Notes under the pieces: generated by a model
Databases searched by the model: none
Seen by the model: only the letters and a program-made list of their open reading frames with translations
What the model was told of the DNA's origin: nothing
NCBI GenBank assembly: GCA_016871515.1
Contig: VHDE01000016.1
Span: 1-63,501, forward strand
Direction of reading: 5' to 3'
From: Verrucomicrobiota bacterium
GTDB lineage: Bacteria; Verrucomicrobiota; Verrucomicrobiia; Limisphaerales; SIBE01
DNA: 63,501 nt
Shown: positions 53,625 to 61,549 of the stretch, piece by piece
Layout: each line of letters opens with the position of its first letter
How positions within the stretch are numbered: position 1 is the first letter of the stretch
Position numbers and translations under genes: made by a program

Positions 53625-54539
53625 ATGAAATGCGATGTCCTTGGTTTTGGCGCGGTGGCCGTGGATGACCTTGTCTATGTGAACGCTTATCCGCCGGCCG
53701 ATGCGAAACTTTCTGTGCTCCGGAGCGAGCGTCAATGCGGTGGTTTGACCGCAACCGCGTTGGTCACGGCCGCGCGTCTCGGTGCGCGAGCGGCCTATGC
53801 CGGCGTGCTGGGCACGGATGATCTTTCCAGCTATGCCATCGCTCGCATGCGATCCGAAGGAATTGACCTGAGTTATTTGCGGCTGCGAGGTGAAGCGCGG
53901 ACCATTCATTCTTTTATTGTGGTTGATGTGACTAAGAACACCCGGAATATTTTTGCCAATCACATCGATTTTGTCGGCGCGGATCCGGATTGGCCGGAGA
54001 CCGAAGTCATCGAGTCGGCACGCGTTGTGTTTGTCGATCATTTTGGGTTGCCCGGAATGATTCGTGCGGCTCGCTTGGCTCGAGCTGCGAACATCCCAGT
54101 CGTTGCGGACATTGAGCGGGCTTCGGGCGAGCAATTTGCCGAGCTCATGGCTTTGGCGGACCATCTCATTTTATCGGAAAGCGTTGTTGGCCCGTTGACC
54201 GGCAAATCCGATCCATCGGCGGCAGCGCGGGCTCTTTGGACAAGTGATCGCAAAGCGGTGGTGGTTACGTGTGGAGCGGAAGGTTGTTGGTATTTGGGCG
54301 CCGACAATTCACATTCGCCGATCCATCAGAAGGCTTATCGCGTGAAGACCGTGGACACGACGGGATGCGGCGACGTTTTTCATGGCGCCTATGCTTCAGC
54401 GCTGGCGCGCGGAAGTAACTTGAGTGAATGCGTCCGCATCGCTTCCGCTGCAGCGGCGATGAAAGCGACCCAAACGGGCGGTCAAGCTGGGATACCGAAC
54501 CGGACGGCGGTCGATGCGTTTTTGACAGCCAACGGATGA
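53625..54539 (+). CDS. PfkB-family carbohydrate kinase
   Basis: 304-residue ribokinase-fold kinase. N-terminal VLGFGAVAVDDLVYVNAYPP, then CGGLTATALVTAARLGARAA (sugar-binding Gly-Gly region), AYAGVLGTDDLSSYAIARM, and the C-terminal signature VDTTGCGDVFHGAYASALA (243-261) with catalytic Asp250 and the anion hole. Substrate specificity cannot be fixed; ribose, fructose and 2-keto-3-deoxygluconate kinases share these motifs. The uronate-isomerase-like gene downstream makes a KDG-type kinase plausible. Confidence 0.88.
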   Translation: MKCDVLGFGAVAVDDLVYVNAYPPADAKLSVLRSERQCGGLTATALVTAARLGARAAYAGVLGTDDLSSYAIARMRSEGIDLSYLRLRGEARTIHSFIVVDVTKNTRNIFANHIDFVGADPDWPETEVIESARVVFVDHFGLPGMIRAARLARAANIPVVADIERASGEQFAELMALADHLILSESVVGPLTGKSDPSAAARALWTSDRKAVVVTCGAEGCWYLGADNSHSPIHQKAYRVKTVDTTGCGDVFHGAYASALARGSNLSECVRIASAAAAMKATQTGGQAGIPNRTAVDAFLTANG

Positions 54540-54610
54540 ATTAAACGTTCGGATTGACTATGACGCAGACTGTTGGACTGTCGTTTTCGGCCAGCAGTTC
54601 TCAATTTAGC

Positions 54611-54862
54611 AGGCAGGGACGGCGCGCTGCGCCACCACCCTTGAATTATAAGCACTGTGAGCGTGATTCTTACTCTTGATCGTGATCCTGATCTTGATCT
54701 TGCTCCTCAAAGGCTTCGCACCAACGAGATCATGATCAAGAGCAAGGATCGAGATCATGAAACCAATGGCGCCAGCAGGAGCTTAATTCAAAGCCAGTGG
54801 CGGTGCCCCCCCGTTGCACTGCTTTGCGCTGGACGGCGCGGCGCGCCGTCCCTACCTGAGAG
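54611..54862. repeat. family-B palindrome with a GATC hexamer palindrome in its loop
   Basis: The outer arms are AGGGACGGCGCGCTGCGCC (from about 54615) then ACCCTTGAATTATAAGC, and on the other side GCTTAATTCAAAGCCAGTGG and GGCGCGCCGTCCCTACC (to 54854). Between them, TACTCTTGATCGTGATCCTG... (54671-54706) pairs with CGAGATCATGATCAAGAGCA... (54725-54760), an inverted array of GATCNT hexamers. The gap 54540-54874 (335 bases) contains nothing else recognisable. Confidence 0.65.
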
Positions 54863-54874
54863 TCCTGTAAAAAT

Positions 54875-56233
54875 ATGAACGAGCACAACTTAGTTTTAGA
54901 TTTGGAGGCGGCTTTGGCCGAGATTCCCGTGCTGGATGTGCACACGCATTTGGTTGGCGGCAAACTCGGCGCGCGCGGATTGCAGGATATTCTCCTTTAT
55001 CACATGGTTGTGAGCGATCTCTATGCGGCGGGTTGTCCGACGGGTGCGCGGCTGACGCAGTATCCAAACTGGCCAACGGAAGCGGAAACGGAGGCGCGCA
55101 TTCGCGAAGCGCTACCGTTCCTTCCTCACATTCAGAATACGAGTTCGTGGTGGGGCGTGCGAATCATCCTGGCTGACCTATACGGTTGGAAGGAGCCGAT
55201 CACAGAAGCCAATTGGCGGAAGCTTCACGATCGTATTCGTGAACGGGCGGATGATCGGGCCTGGCATCATGGCATTCTGGATCGTTTGAACGTACGACGA
55301 ACGGGGACCGAAATTGCCCGGCGTGGGGCAGGGGAGGATGACGAGCGTCTTCAATACGCCCTGGAGTGGGGCTTTTTCACACGCTGCCAATGGGGCGAAT
55401 TCGATACCGCGCTTTATGAATTGGAGCGCTGCTGGGGACGCTCTCCGGAAAGTCCGTCGGCAATTGCCGCCGGGGGACGTCCGCCGACGGAGCGAACAAT
55501 TCGGAGCCTGGCCGACGTTCATGCGGCAATCGCGCATTACGTGAAGAGCATTCCATTCGGCCAAGTGATCGCGACGGCAACGCATCTTGCAACGGATATC
55601 GATTATCGGCCCGCTTCCGACGTGCACATGGAACTGGCGTTGTCGCGTCGCAGCCAAGCGGACCGGGCTGAGCGGGACGTTTATGCGTCGTACATCAACG
55701 AGGCGTTTCTGACTGAGTTGGAGAAACACGCTCACGAAATTGTTTTTCAATTCAGTTTTGGCGCCGAGCCGCTCCCTTTCGAAACGGGCAGCCGGTTGGC
55801 GCAACAAACGATCGGTCAATTGGCGGAAATGATCGGGCGTCATCCCAAACTGAGGTTTCAGTGTTTTCTAGCCAGCCGGCACGCTAATCAGTCGCTCTGC
55901 ACTTTAGCGCGTGAACTGCCTAACCTGAGCTTGGCCGGCTATTGGTGGCACAATTTCTTTCCGGACGTGATTCACCAGATCATGGCGGAACGTCTTGACA
56001 TGTTGCCGGCCAACAAACAGATCGGCTTTTTCTCGGACGCTTATTGTGTCGAATGGGTGTATGCCAAGGCACTCCTGGTGCGGAAGCAAACGGCCAGAGT
56101 GCTCGCGGAAAGGATCGACCAGGGTCAATACCGCTTCGAGGAAGCAATGGCGATTGCGCGGAGGATTCTTTTCGAAAGTCCGCAGTTCCTCTTAGGGATG
56201 GTTCCGCGTGTGCAGAACCCATCACGCAGTTGA
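54875..56233 (+). CDS. uronate (glucuronate) isomerase-like protein
   Basis: 452-residue TIM-barrel protein of the amidohydrolase superfamily, closest by motif to the UxaC-like branch. N-terminal AEIPVLDVHTHLVGGKLGAR (metal-binding His-x-His), LADLYGWKEPITEANWRKLH, FQFSFGAEPLPFETGSRLAQ (Glu/His region), and near the C-terminus LSLAGYWWHNFFPDVIHQIM and KQIGFFSDAYCVEWVYAKAL with the conserved Trp-Trp/Ser-Asp pair of glucuronate isomerases. True UxaC isomerises glucuronate/galacturonate to keto acids. The sequence is shorter and diverged, so another sugar acid is possible. Upstream kinase supports a sugar-acid pathway. Confidence 0.75.
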   Translation: MNEHNLVLDLEAALAEIPVLDVHTHLVGGKLGARGLQDILLYHMVVSDLYAAGCPTGARLTQYPNWPTEAETEARIREALPFLPHIQNTSSWWGVRIILADLYGWKEPITEANWRKLHDRIRERADDRAWHHGILDRLNVRRTGTEIARRGAGEDDERLQYALEWGFFTRCQWGEFDTALYELERCWGRSPESPSAIAAGGRPPTERTIRSLADVHAAIAHYVKSIPFGQVIATATHLATDIDYRPASDVHMELALSRRSQADRAERDVYASYINEAFLTELEKHAHEIVFQFSFGAEPLPFETGSRLAQQTIGQLAEMIGRHPKLRFQCFLASRHANQSLCTLARELPNLSLAGYWWHNFFPDVIHQIMAERLDMLPANKQIGFFSDAYCVEWVYAKALLVRKQTARVLAERIDQGQYRFEEAMAIARRILFESPQFLLGMVPRVQNPSRS

Positions 56234-56236
56234 CGG

Positions 56237-56452
56237 TCAGCTTTTCTTTGATGTCGTTGCGAAAATAAGGAAAACCATCAGGAAAGTCACGATCGTCGTG
56301 CCTGTATTGATGACGAGCTGCCATGTGTCCGAGAATTGAAACATTGGGCCGAGGAACGCCCAAACCATGACGGTTACGACGAAGGCAGGCGCGCTCAACA
56401 CGCACCGTCGGCTGCAAGAGTTCAAGCGTGCGCGCAGGACGGCTGAATTCAA
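56237..56452 (-). pseudogene. low-affinity iron permease family remnant
   Basis: 71 codons. [40 protein letters not shown] and TFLMVFLI match the two helices of the small Fet4-like family exactly up to the point where homologues continue 'QNTQNRD'. Here the frame goes into unrelated FATTSKKS and stops beside the end of the convergent isomerase gene. The C-terminal half is therefore lost, and the N-terminus is also atypical. Probably non-functional; the family is usually about 120-140 residues. Confidence 0.65.
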
Positions 56453-56621
56453 ATTGCCAAATATTCATGGCTCGATTAGGTTGCACCGCGTGATCGAGAT
56501 CAGACTGAATCGAACAACGACAACTTTTTGAGCGTTCGCGGAACAACCGTGGACGCCGACGCCTCGCACGAACCGTTCGAGGCGTTTTTGTTTCCCGGTT
56601 TGACCGCCAGTCACATTGACC

Positions 56622-57113
56622 ATGCGATACGTCTTAAAAGAAAAACTTTTTTCTTTCGGCGATGATTTCCGCATCAAAAACGATGCCGGCGATGACGTCT
56701 TCTTCGTCGATGGCAAAGTCTTTACCATTCGGGACAAGCTCTCGTTTCAGGATATGTCCGGCCGCGAACTCGCTTTCATTCGGCAAAAACTTCTGGCTTG
56801 GGGGCCGACTTACGAGATTTATCGGGACGATCAGCTCGCAGCGGTGGTGAAGAAGCATCTCTTCACACTGTTCCGCTGCGAATTCACCGTCGATGTACCA
56901 GGTCCGGATGATCTCGAAGCGACGGGAAGTTTTCTGGACCGTGAGTACACGTTCCGCCGCGGCAACCGTGAAATCGCGCAAGTCTCGAAACGTTGGTTCT
57001 CCTGGACGGATACTTACGGCGTCGATATCGGGCCAGGCGAAGATGATGTGTTAATTTTAGCAAGCGCCGTCGTCATCGACGTGATTTGTCACGATGACAA
57101 GGACAAGCATTAG
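56622..57113 (+). CDS. LURP-one-related (LOR/YxjI-like) protein
   Basis: 163 aa from ATG 56622. The twelve-strand LOR barrel pattern is clear: MRYVLKEKLFSFGDDFRIKN, DAGDDVFFVDGKVFTIRDKL, SGRELAFIRQKLLAWGPTYE and the paired YTFRRGNREIAQVSKRWFSW, DTYGVDIGPGEDDVLILAS. This is the Tubby-like fold found in YxjI and plant LURP1 proteins; the biochemical role in bacteria is unknown. A TTG two codons upstream is possible. It is followed by a family-C hairpin cluster. Confidence 0.88.
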   Translation: MRYVLKEKLFSFGDDFRIKNDAGDDVFFVDGKVFTIRDKLSFQDMSGRELAFIRQKLLAWGPTYEIYRDDQLAAVVKKHLFTLFRCEFTVDVPGPDDLEATGSFLDREYTFRRGNREIAQVSKRWFSWTDTYGVDIGPGEDDVLILASAVVIDVICHDDKDKH

Positions 57114-57115
57114 CG

Positions 57116-57255
57116 TACCGCAGAGTTTCACTCTGCGGTATCGCGGGTTTGCAATTCTGCATAGCATCCGCCAGATCGAACGCGCGGAACGGTGCGGGAC
57201 CGCTGCCGACTGCAAGTCGGCGATACGGCAGACTACAAGTCTGCGTTACGACCAA
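57116..57255. repeat. family-C hairpin cluster upstream of thrS
   Basis: Three hairpins: TACCGCAGAGTTTCACTCTG... (57116-57140, stem of 10), GCCGACTGCAAGTCGGC (57205-57221) and GCAGACTACAAGTCTGC (57228-57244), the same modules as at 16548-16678. They fill the space between the LOR gene and thrS and could influence both transcripts. Confidence 0.65.
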
Positions 57256-57298
57256 AGGGTCCCGGAAACAGTCACGGCACTGCCAACACAGTTAATTT

Positions 57299-59173
57299 AT
57301 GGAAAATCAAAATCCTGAACGAAAAACTTTAGACGAGCGGCAGAAGATGACCGATCTCGAGCGCATCCGGCATTCCTGCGCCCATGTCATGGCCACCGCC
57401 ATCTCGAAGCTCTGGCCCGACGCCCAATTCGCTGCCGGTCCGCCTGTTGAAAACGGCTTCTACTACGACGTCGAGCTCGAACATCGCATCTCGCCGGAAG
57501 ATTTTGCCAAGATCGAAGCGGAGATGAAGGCTGTCATTAAGGCCAATCAAACTTTCGAGAAAGTCGTCGTGACTCGCGATCAAGCGCTTCAAGACGCGCA
57601 AAAGGGAAGGTTGGCTGCGCTCGCGGAACGTTCTGCGCCCAGCAAGTTCAAACTCGACATCGTTCAAAATATTCCCGAAGGCGAGCCGATTTCGTACTAC
57701 AAGAACGGCGATTTCATCGACCTCTGCGCCGGGCCTCACGTCATGCGCACTGGCAACATCGGCGCGTTCAGACTCACGCACGTGGCTAGCGCCTATTACA
57801 AGGGCGATGAAAAGAATCCGCAGCTTCAACGCATCTACGGCACCGCGTTCAAGAACAAGACCGAACTCGAAGCTTACTTCACGATGGTCGAGGAAGCCAA
57901 GAAACGGGACCACCGCAAGATCGGCCAGGAGATGGGCCTGTTCGCCATCGACACCGAGTTCGTCGGTCCCGGCTTGCCGCTCTGGCTCCCCAAAGGTGCG
58001 GCCATCGTCGAGGAACTGGAAAGACTCGCGAAAGAGACCGAGTTCGCCGCAGGTTACGTGCGTGTGAAGACTCCACACATTGCGAAGGAGAAAATGTATC
58101 TGACAAGCGGGCATCTGCCGAAGCTGTACGCGGACGCAATGTTTCCGCCCATGGAATTGCAGGAAGACAAAACTGAAGTTGCGCCCGTCACGGATCACGA
58201 ATCACGAATCACGCGTTACTACCTCAAAGCCATGAACTGCCCGCATCACCATCGCATCTTTGCGGCGGAGCCACGCAGTTACCGAGACCTGCCGTTGCGC
58301 CTCGCTGAGTACGGCACGAACTACCGCTACGAGCAGTCGGGCGAACTGTTCGGTTTGATGCGCGTCCGTTCGCTCAACATGAACGACGCGCACATTTACT
58401 GTTCGCCGGAGCAATTCGCGCAAGAGTTCAATGCGGTGAACGAACTTTACCTGAAGTATTTCAAAATCTTTGGCCTCGAAAAATACGTCATGCGCTTCAG
58501 CACCCACGATCCGAAGCGGCTTGGCGAAAAATACGTCCACGAACCGGAGCTTTGGATTCAAACCGAAAACATGGTCCGCGATGTCCTCAAGAACAGCGGG
58601 ATCAATTATGTCGAGGTGCCGAACGAAGCCGCGTTCTACGGCCCGAAGATCGACGTGCAAGTCTGGAGCGCGATCGGCCGCGAATTCACCATTGCCACCA
58701 ACCAAGTCGATTTCGCCGTCCCAAAACGCTTCGGCCTCGTTTATCGCGACCGCGACAACACGGACAAAACGCCGCTCTGCATTCATCGCGCTCCGCTCGG
58801 CACGCACGAACGTTTCATCGGCTTCTTGATCGAACATTACGCCGGCAATTTCCCGCTCTGGCTGGCGCCCGAACAAGTCCGCGTCCTCACCATAGGCGAT
58901 GAACAACCGCTCGTGGACTACGCCAAGTCGGTCGTCCAGGAACTCCGCGCCAATATGGTCCGCGCCGAAGGTGATTACAGCACCGACAAGATCAACGGCA
59001 AAATCCAGCAAGCGGAACAAGCCAAGGTTCACACCATGCTCGTCATCGGCTCGCGCGATTTGGAAGCCGGCAACGTCAGCGTTCGCCTGCACGGCAAAGG
59101 AAACCAAGGCGCGAAGCCAAAGGGCGATGTCATTGCCAACATTGTGCAATCAATCAAGGAAAGGCGTTCGTGA
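57299..59173 (+). CDS. thrS: threonine--tRNA ligase, TGS-less, with a small repeat insertion
   Basis: Class II synthetase, 624 aa, starting directly in the editing domain (no TGS domain). Editing site HSCAH near residue 26 and DLCAGPH; catalytic core with zinc ligands Cys in AMNCPHHH, His in LNMNDAHIYC and His in IHRAPLGTHERF; motif 2 YRYEQSGELFGLMR; anticodon domain from about 520 (EQVRVLTIGDEQ). At about residue 299 an insertion DHESRITR lies where homologues have a short linker before YYLKAMNCP. It is encoded by three heptamers of GATCACG/AATCACG. Frame and function appear intact. Confidence 0.95.
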   Translation: MENQNPERKTLDERQKMTDLERIRHSCAHVMATAISKLWPDAQFAAGPPVENGFYYDVELEHRISPEDFAKIEAEMKAVIKANQTFEKVVVTRDQALQDAQKGRLAALAERSAPSKFKLDIVQNIPEGEPISYYKNGDFIDLCAGPHVMRTGNIGAFRLTHVASAYYKGDEKNPQLQRIYGTAFKNKTELEAYFTMVEEAKKRDHRKIGQEMGLFAIDTEFVGPGLPLWLPKGAAIVEELERLAKETEFAAGYVRVKTPHIAKEKMYLTSGHLPKLYADAMFPPMELQEDKTEVAPVTDHESRITRYYLKAMNCPHHHRIFAAEPRSYRDLPLRLAEYGTNYRYEQSGELFGLMRVRSLNMNDAHIYCSPEQFAQEFNAVNELYLKYFKIFGLEKYVMRFSTHDPKRLGEKYVHEPELWIQTENMVRDVLKNSGINYVEVPNEAAFYGPKIDVQVWSAIGREFTIATNQVDFAVPKRFGLVYRDRDNTDKTPLCIHRAPLGTHERFIGFLIEHYAGNFPLWLAPEQVRVLTIGDEQPLVDYAKSVVQELRANMVRAEGDYSTDKINGKIQQAEQAKVHTMLVIGSRDLEAGNVSVRLHGKGNQGAKPKGDVIANIVQSIKERRS

Positions 59174-59212
59174 TCGGTTCGTAGCAGCCGACGTAAGGAG
59201 GCTCTGAACTCA

Positions 59213-59665
59213 ATGCCGCGGCGCGAGCTTAAACACCCGAGCCAGGTCGAGGACTGGTTGATTGAATTCAGCGGTCAACTTTCCAAGCCGGGACAGATGA
59301 TCCTGATCGGGTCAGGCGCGTTGCTCTGGCATGCGGCGCAGCGGGGAATTATTGAACCGTTGCCCGAAAACAGTATGGACGTCGATCCAATTACCGATTC
59401 CGACGAGATCGCTCGGTTATGTTATGAGGGCATTATTGGAAGCGAGTTCGAACAGCGCCATGGGTGGCATATTAACCTTATGCCCGATTCTGTCCTTCGC
59501 GAGTTCGCCGCTGATTGGAGACTTCGGACTGCCACAAAGCAGTACGGACTACTGACGCTCGTCGTACCCTCGCCGGCCGATCTTTTGGTCCCAAAGGCAA
59601 AACGAAATGAACCACGCGATCAAGCGCACGCAGCCTGGGCAAAGCGCTGCGGTTTGATAGATTGA
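59213..59665 (+). CDS. DUF6036-like nucleotidyltransferase-fold protein
   Basis: 150 residues. MILIGSGALLWHAAQRGIIE (the Gly-Ser/Gly opening of nucleotidyltransferase-like proteins), then SMDVDPITDSDEIARLC (the 'D-x-D' catalytic pair expected after a strand), EFEQRHGWHINLMPDSVLRE, LTLVVPSPADLLVPKAKRNE and PRDQAHAAWAKRC. This is the layout of DUF6036/AbiEii-like minimal nucleotidyltransferases, often one half of a toxin-antitoxin pair. It is 39 bases after thrS and 4 bases before a small partner gene. Activity is inferred. Confidence 0.65.
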   Translation: MPRRELKHPSQVEDWLIEFSGQLSKPGQMILIGSGALLWHAAQRGIIEPLPENSMDVDPITDSDEIARLCYEGIIGSEFEQRHGWHINLMPDSVLREFAADWRLRTATKQYGLLTLVVPSPADLLVPKAKRNEPRDQAHAAWAKRCGLID

Positions 59666-59669
59666 ACCT

Positions 59670-59963
59670 ATGAATGCGGAAGCCACGGTTTGGGGCCCTT
59701 ACCCAAACTACGACGACATCGCGCGATTTCAGTACGGGCGGATGATGTGGCGATTGCCGGAGATGCGGCAGCGCATGTTAGCTCACTGGCTCGATGAACG
59801 GCACCCGTACCGAGAACGGTTTTCCGAGCGCCGCCCGCTCATTGAAGCAGTTCTTGAGTCCACTGAATCGCCGGTTGAATTGGACGCTCGGTTGCGCGAT
59901 CGAGGCACCAGTTTGCGTTGTGTGGCTCGCGAAATTCCTCCCGTGTTCGGCAGCTTCTTCTGA
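59670..59963 (+). CDS. small helical partner protein of the nucleotidyltransferase-like gene
   Basis: 97 residues, ATG 4 bases after the previous stop. Predominantly helical and basic: YDDIARFQYGRMMWRLPEMR, QRMLAHWLDERHPYRERFSE, RRPLIEAVLESTESPVELDA. I do not recognise a named family. Position, spacing and size suggest the second member of a two-gene cassette, possibly toxin-antitoxin. This rests on context only. Confidence 0.55.
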   Translation: MNAEATVWGPYPNYDDIARFQYGRMMWRLPEMRQRMLAHWLDERHPYRERFSERRPLIEAVLESTESPVELDARLRDRGTSLRCVAREIPPVFGSFF

Positions 59964-60046
59964 CCGGAATTTCCGCGTTTCTGTTAGGAAATAGTGCTTG
60001 CATGACCGCTTTATCCGGTTACCTTCTACCCTCCTTAGAAATTATT

Positions 60047-60310
60047 ATGGCTAGAATTTGTGAATTAACAGGCAAAGGTCCGACCAAAGGCAGCCACATC
60101 TGGCGCAGCGGCAAAGCCAAGAAAAAGGGCGGCATCGGCACACACGTCACGGCAATTACAAAGAGGCGCTTCCTGCCAAACCTCCAGCGTGTCAAGGCCG
60201 TTGTGAACGGCGAAGTGCGTTACATTCGGGTCGCAACCAGTGCGATCAAGAAAGGATTGGTCGTTAAGGCGCCCAAGCGGACCTGGAAAAAGCCTGGAGC
60301 TAAAGCTTAA
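60047..60310 (+). CDS. rpmB: 50S ribosomal protein bL28
   Basis: 87 residues from ATG 60047 (MARICELTGKGPTKGSHIWR); the longer in-frame reading upstream is not L28-like. Family motifs: CELTGKGPTKGSHIWRSGKA, KRRFLPNLQRVKAV and VATSAIKKGLVVKAPKR. The Cys pairs of zinc-type L28 are absent (a single Cys5), so this is a C- form. A hairpin with a T-rich tail follows. Confidence 0.95.
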   Translation: MARICELTGKGPTKGSHIWRSGKAKKKGGIGTHVTAITKRRFLPNLQRVKAVVNGEVRYIRVATSAIKKGLVVKAPKRTWKKPGAKA

Positions 60311-60341
60311 CGCTTCGGTTTAAGGTTCCAAGATTACGAAT

Positions 60342-60382
60342 TGAGGATGGCGTTTCATCGAGGCGTCATCCTCATTTTATTT
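60342..60382 (+). terminator. rho-independent terminator after rpmB
   Basis: TGAGGATGGCG (60342-60352) pairs with CGTCATCCTCA (60364-60374), nearly perfect over 11 bases around an 11-base loop. The T-rich tract TTTTATTT follows. It ends the rpmB transcript. Confidence 0.75.
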
Positions 60383-60414
60383 AATTAATCCAAAAGCAGC
60401 TGGTGGAACCGCGG

Positions 60415-60445
60415 ATTTCGCAGATAACGCAGATAACGACGAAGC
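60415..60445. repeat. short GCAGATAAC direct repeat
   Basis: GCAGATAACGCAGATAACG, a period-9 pair, lies in the spacer between rpmB and the convergent smpB gene, with a distant inverted copy ATCTGCGTTTATC about 60463-60475. It resembles the other short-period arrays in the window. Confidence 0.5.
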
Positions 60446-60506
60446 TGGAGATGGCATGCATCTGCGTTTATCAGGGTCATTTGCGGTTCAAATGCTTCCT
60501 TTAAGA

Positions 60507-60977
60507 TTAATGGCCGGGAGCCTGCTTCCCCTTAAACCGGTGCATTGTGGCGCGACGCAGGTCCCGGGCGGATTCACGCTGCTTAATCGTTTCCCGTTTG
60601 TCGAATTCAACCTTGCCCTTGCCGACCGCCAATGACACTTTGACCTTCCCATTCTTCCAGTAGAACGAGAGCGGGAAGAGGGCATTCCCCTTCACCGCCG
60701 CGAGACCAAAGAGTTTTCGAATCTCCGATTTGTGCAGAAGGAGCTTTCGGACAGCCTTGGGATCATGATTCTGCCGATTGCCGTGCGTGTACTCATCGAT
60801 GTGGGCGTTGTAAAGAAACACCTGATCATCCTCGACGCGAGCAAAGGAATCGCTGATTTGTCCCACGCCCGCGCGCAACGCTTTTACTTCCGTCCCGCGC
60901 AGAACGATGCCGGCCTCGAAAGTCTCTAAGATGTGGTAATCGCGGCGCGCTTTCGAATTGGTGAGTATCTCTGGCAT
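60507..60977 (-). CDS. smpB: SsrA-binding protein SmpB
   Basis: 156-residue tmRNA-binding protein for trans-translation. MPEILTNSKARRDYHILETF, EAGIVLRGTEVKALRAGVGQ, ISDSFARVEDDQVFLYNAHI, NRQNHDPKAVRKLLLHKSEI, and the C-terminal basic tail RRATMHRFKGKQAPGH. Length is normal. It follows rpoZ on the same strand, so probably co-transcribed. Confidence 0.95.
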   Translation of the reverse strand: MPEILTNSKARRDYHILETFEAGIVLRGTEVKALRAGVGQISDSFARVEDDQVFLYNAHIDEYTHGNRQNHDPKAVRKLLLHKSEIRKLFGLAAVKGNALFPLSFYWKNGKVKVSLAVGKGKVEFDKRETIKQRESARDLRRATMHRFKGKQAPGH

Positions 60978-61070
60978 GAACGAAAACGCCCGTTAATGCA
61001 GATCGAACTTCGAGAATTCACCGGCTGAATCAATCAACCGAGAGGTCGAGCAACGCGCCGCAGCGCAGCG

Positions 61071-61322
61071 TCACCCTTTCTTTCGCTTCTTTTGACTGGG
61101 CTCGGCCGCCAAACCATCTTCCAATAGCTCCCAATCCATTTTCCCTTCAATAATTTCGAGCATGGCGACGTCCGCAGCGCCCAGCCCTGCAGTATCGGCT
61201 ATCAAAGGACGACTACCCGAACCGCCCGTCGTGAGCTGACGGACCCGTCGGGATACCAGATTGACCAGGACGTTGGGGTTGCCAACTTCTATAAGTGCTC
61301 TTCTGCAAATCTCGCTATTCAA
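61071..61322 (-). CDS. rpoZ: DNA-directed RNA polymerase subunit omega
   Basis: 83 residues of the omega family as found in PVC bacteria: MNSEICRRALIEVGNPNVLV, NLVSRRVRQLTTGGSGSRPL, GLGAADVAMLEIIEGKMDWE, basic C-terminus KKRKKG. Omega stabilises beta-prime. Upstream of smpB with a 93-base spacer. Confidence 0.88.
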   Translation of the reverse strand: MNSEICRRALIEVGNPNVLVNLVSRRVRQLTTGGSGSRPLIADTAGLGAADVAMLEIIEGKMDWELLEDGLAAEPSQKKRKKG

Positions 61323-61549
61323 TTGATCCTCTCGTTCGTTAAAGCCAAGGGGAAGATAGGCTAAACATTGCAGAAATCAACGCAACAGAAAAAAACGAAA
61401 AAAACGCCCATATCTTGTTGCGCTTGAACACGTGGTGTTCGGTATTAACATGCTGCGCGCTCAAAGTCGCCGGCAATGAGCGGCAATGGGAAGACGGGAA
61501 GACTGCGAAGTTTGACAGAGCCTTGACTGGCTGTTAGCTTCACACAGCT

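Noticed and set aside
53305..53754. 149-codon minus ORF reaching into the sugar kinase
   Set aside because: Only its central part is coding (the small secreted protein). The 5' part is antisense to the kinase and the 3' end is out of frame after the shift.
54671..54760. Replication origin or DnaA-box cluster at the GATC array
   Set aside because: No DnaA boxes (TTATNCACA) or dnaA/dnaN neighbours; the array is a simple inverted hexamer repeat within another palindrome.
57879..58198. Minus-strand ORFs inside thrS
   Set aside because: They are long antisense frames produced by the G+C-rich codon pattern of thrS.
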